Shown here piece after piece: positions 5,541-5,695 of a DNA stretch of 5,695 nucleotides. Each line of letters begins with the position of its first letter. Positions within the stretch are counted from its first letter, which is position 1. The notes under the pieces are model-generated. The model saw only the letters and a program-made list of their open reading frames with translations. It did not search any database and was not told the origin of the DNA. The position numbers and the translations under genes were made by a program. Source of the DNA: Paracoccaceae bacterium (GTDB taxonomy: Bacteria > Pseudomonadota > Alphaproteobacteria > Rhodobacterales > Rhodobacteraceae); assembly GCA_027030435.1 (NCBI GenBank), contig JALVEX010000023.1, positions 1 through 5,695 on the forward strand, read 5' to 3'.

Positions 5541-5695
5541 AGGGCGGATGCGGCGGGAAGGCCGCAGCGCGTGGGGCGCCTGTTCGGCGGGCGATGGGGC
5601 GGAGCATCGCGCGCTATGCCGGACAGCATGAGCTGATACGCCTCTCATGGCAATGCGGCGGAACACAACACTTGCCGGGGCCACCCCTATATCCA
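5374..5695. other. Region after the WYL gene without a convincing gene
   Basis: About 320 bases follow the regulator stop. I see no ORF with good coding character beyond the doubtful one at 5370-5540, and no tRNA or recognised RNA motif. The region contains the inverted repeat and hairpins listed separately. CCGGAAAGG occurs twice (5431-5439 and 5484-5492). The next gene must begin or end beyond the window. Confidence 0.6.
5490..5688. repeat. 10-bp inverted repeat enclosing three hairpins
   Basis: AGGGGTGGCC (5490-5499) and its exact reverse complement GGCCACCCCT (5679-5688) bracket 179 bases. Within lie three further complementary pairs in series: TGCGGC/GCCGCA (5549-5566, loop of six), GCGATG/CATCGC (5591-5610, loop of eight) and CATGAG/CTCATG (5627-5649, loop of eleven). 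This could be a structured RNA closed by a terminal stem, or a small non-autonomous element with terminal inverted repeats. I see no target duplication at its edges. In GC-rich DNA some of these pairings may be chance. Confidence 0.35.

Noticed and set aside
4660..5607. A 315-codon minus-strand open frame opposite the WYL regulator.
   Set aside because: The plus strand encodes a clear HTH/WYL protein. The antisense product is Arg/His/Ala-rich low-complexity sequence with no family signature.
5512..5631. A 39-codon plus-strand ORF starting MAGLAKSVAEGR.
   Set aside because: It has no clear ribosome site, is very short, and lies within the inverted-repeat element; any frame in GC-rich DNA often stays open this long.
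5671..5693. CTTGCC followed by CCCCTATAT near the window end, resembling a promoter or heat-shock-type site.
   Set aside because: Only 11 bases separate TTGCCG-like and TATATC-like elements by the nearest reading, too few for the known spacing, and the sequence overlaps the right arm of the inverted repeat.
1..5695. CRISPR arrays, tRNA or rRNA genes, complete insertion sequences and phage genes.
   Set aside because: I found no regularly spaced repeats, cloverleaf-like sequence, transposase motifs or rRNA signatures on either strand.

Overview
The window is high-GC DNA with strongly G/C-biased third codon positions and tightly packed genes, many joined by ATGA stop/start overlaps. The Tat proteins, the DUF815 ATPase directly after tatC and the Cache-type sensor kinase all look alphaproteobacterial, most like Rhodobacterales. 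That placement rests on protein resemblance from memory and gene order, not on a search.

Layout. Bases 1-1703 (+) hold the 3' part of a sensor histidine kinase (Cache remnant, one membrane segment, HisKA_3 and HATPase_c) and its NarL/FixJ-type response regulator, overlapping by four bases. A 102-base convergent gap (1704-1805) carries a GC-rich hairpin and a perfect 20-bp palindrome, the likely terminators of the two converging units. Bases 4449-1806 (-) are one operon in the order tatA, tatB, tatC, DUF815-family AAA+ ATPase. The first three encode the whole twin-arginine translocase, and the ATPase start overlaps the tatC stop. Bases 4450-4683 are a divergent control region with a terminator-like hairpin and a cluster of TGTCA/CTGAC elements beside a -10-like hexamer. 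Bases 4684-5373 (+) encode a YafY-like HTH/WYL regulator. Bases 5374-5695 have no convincing gene; they hold a doubtful 56-codon ORF and a 10-bp inverted repeat enclosing three small hairpins.

How the genes work together. The kinase and regulator form one signalling pair whose ligand and targets are not visible here. TatA, TatB and TatC build the translocase that exports folded, often cofactor-bearing proteins; the coupled ATPase has no established role in that process. The WYL regulator probably controls its own promoter and perhaps others nearby.

Most of the window is ordinary core-genome content. The points most worth checking are the possible structured or mobile element at 5490-5688, the oppositely charged cytoplasmic tails of TatB and TatC, and the operator-like cluster upstream of the WYL gene. 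I see no strong case for a wholly new system.
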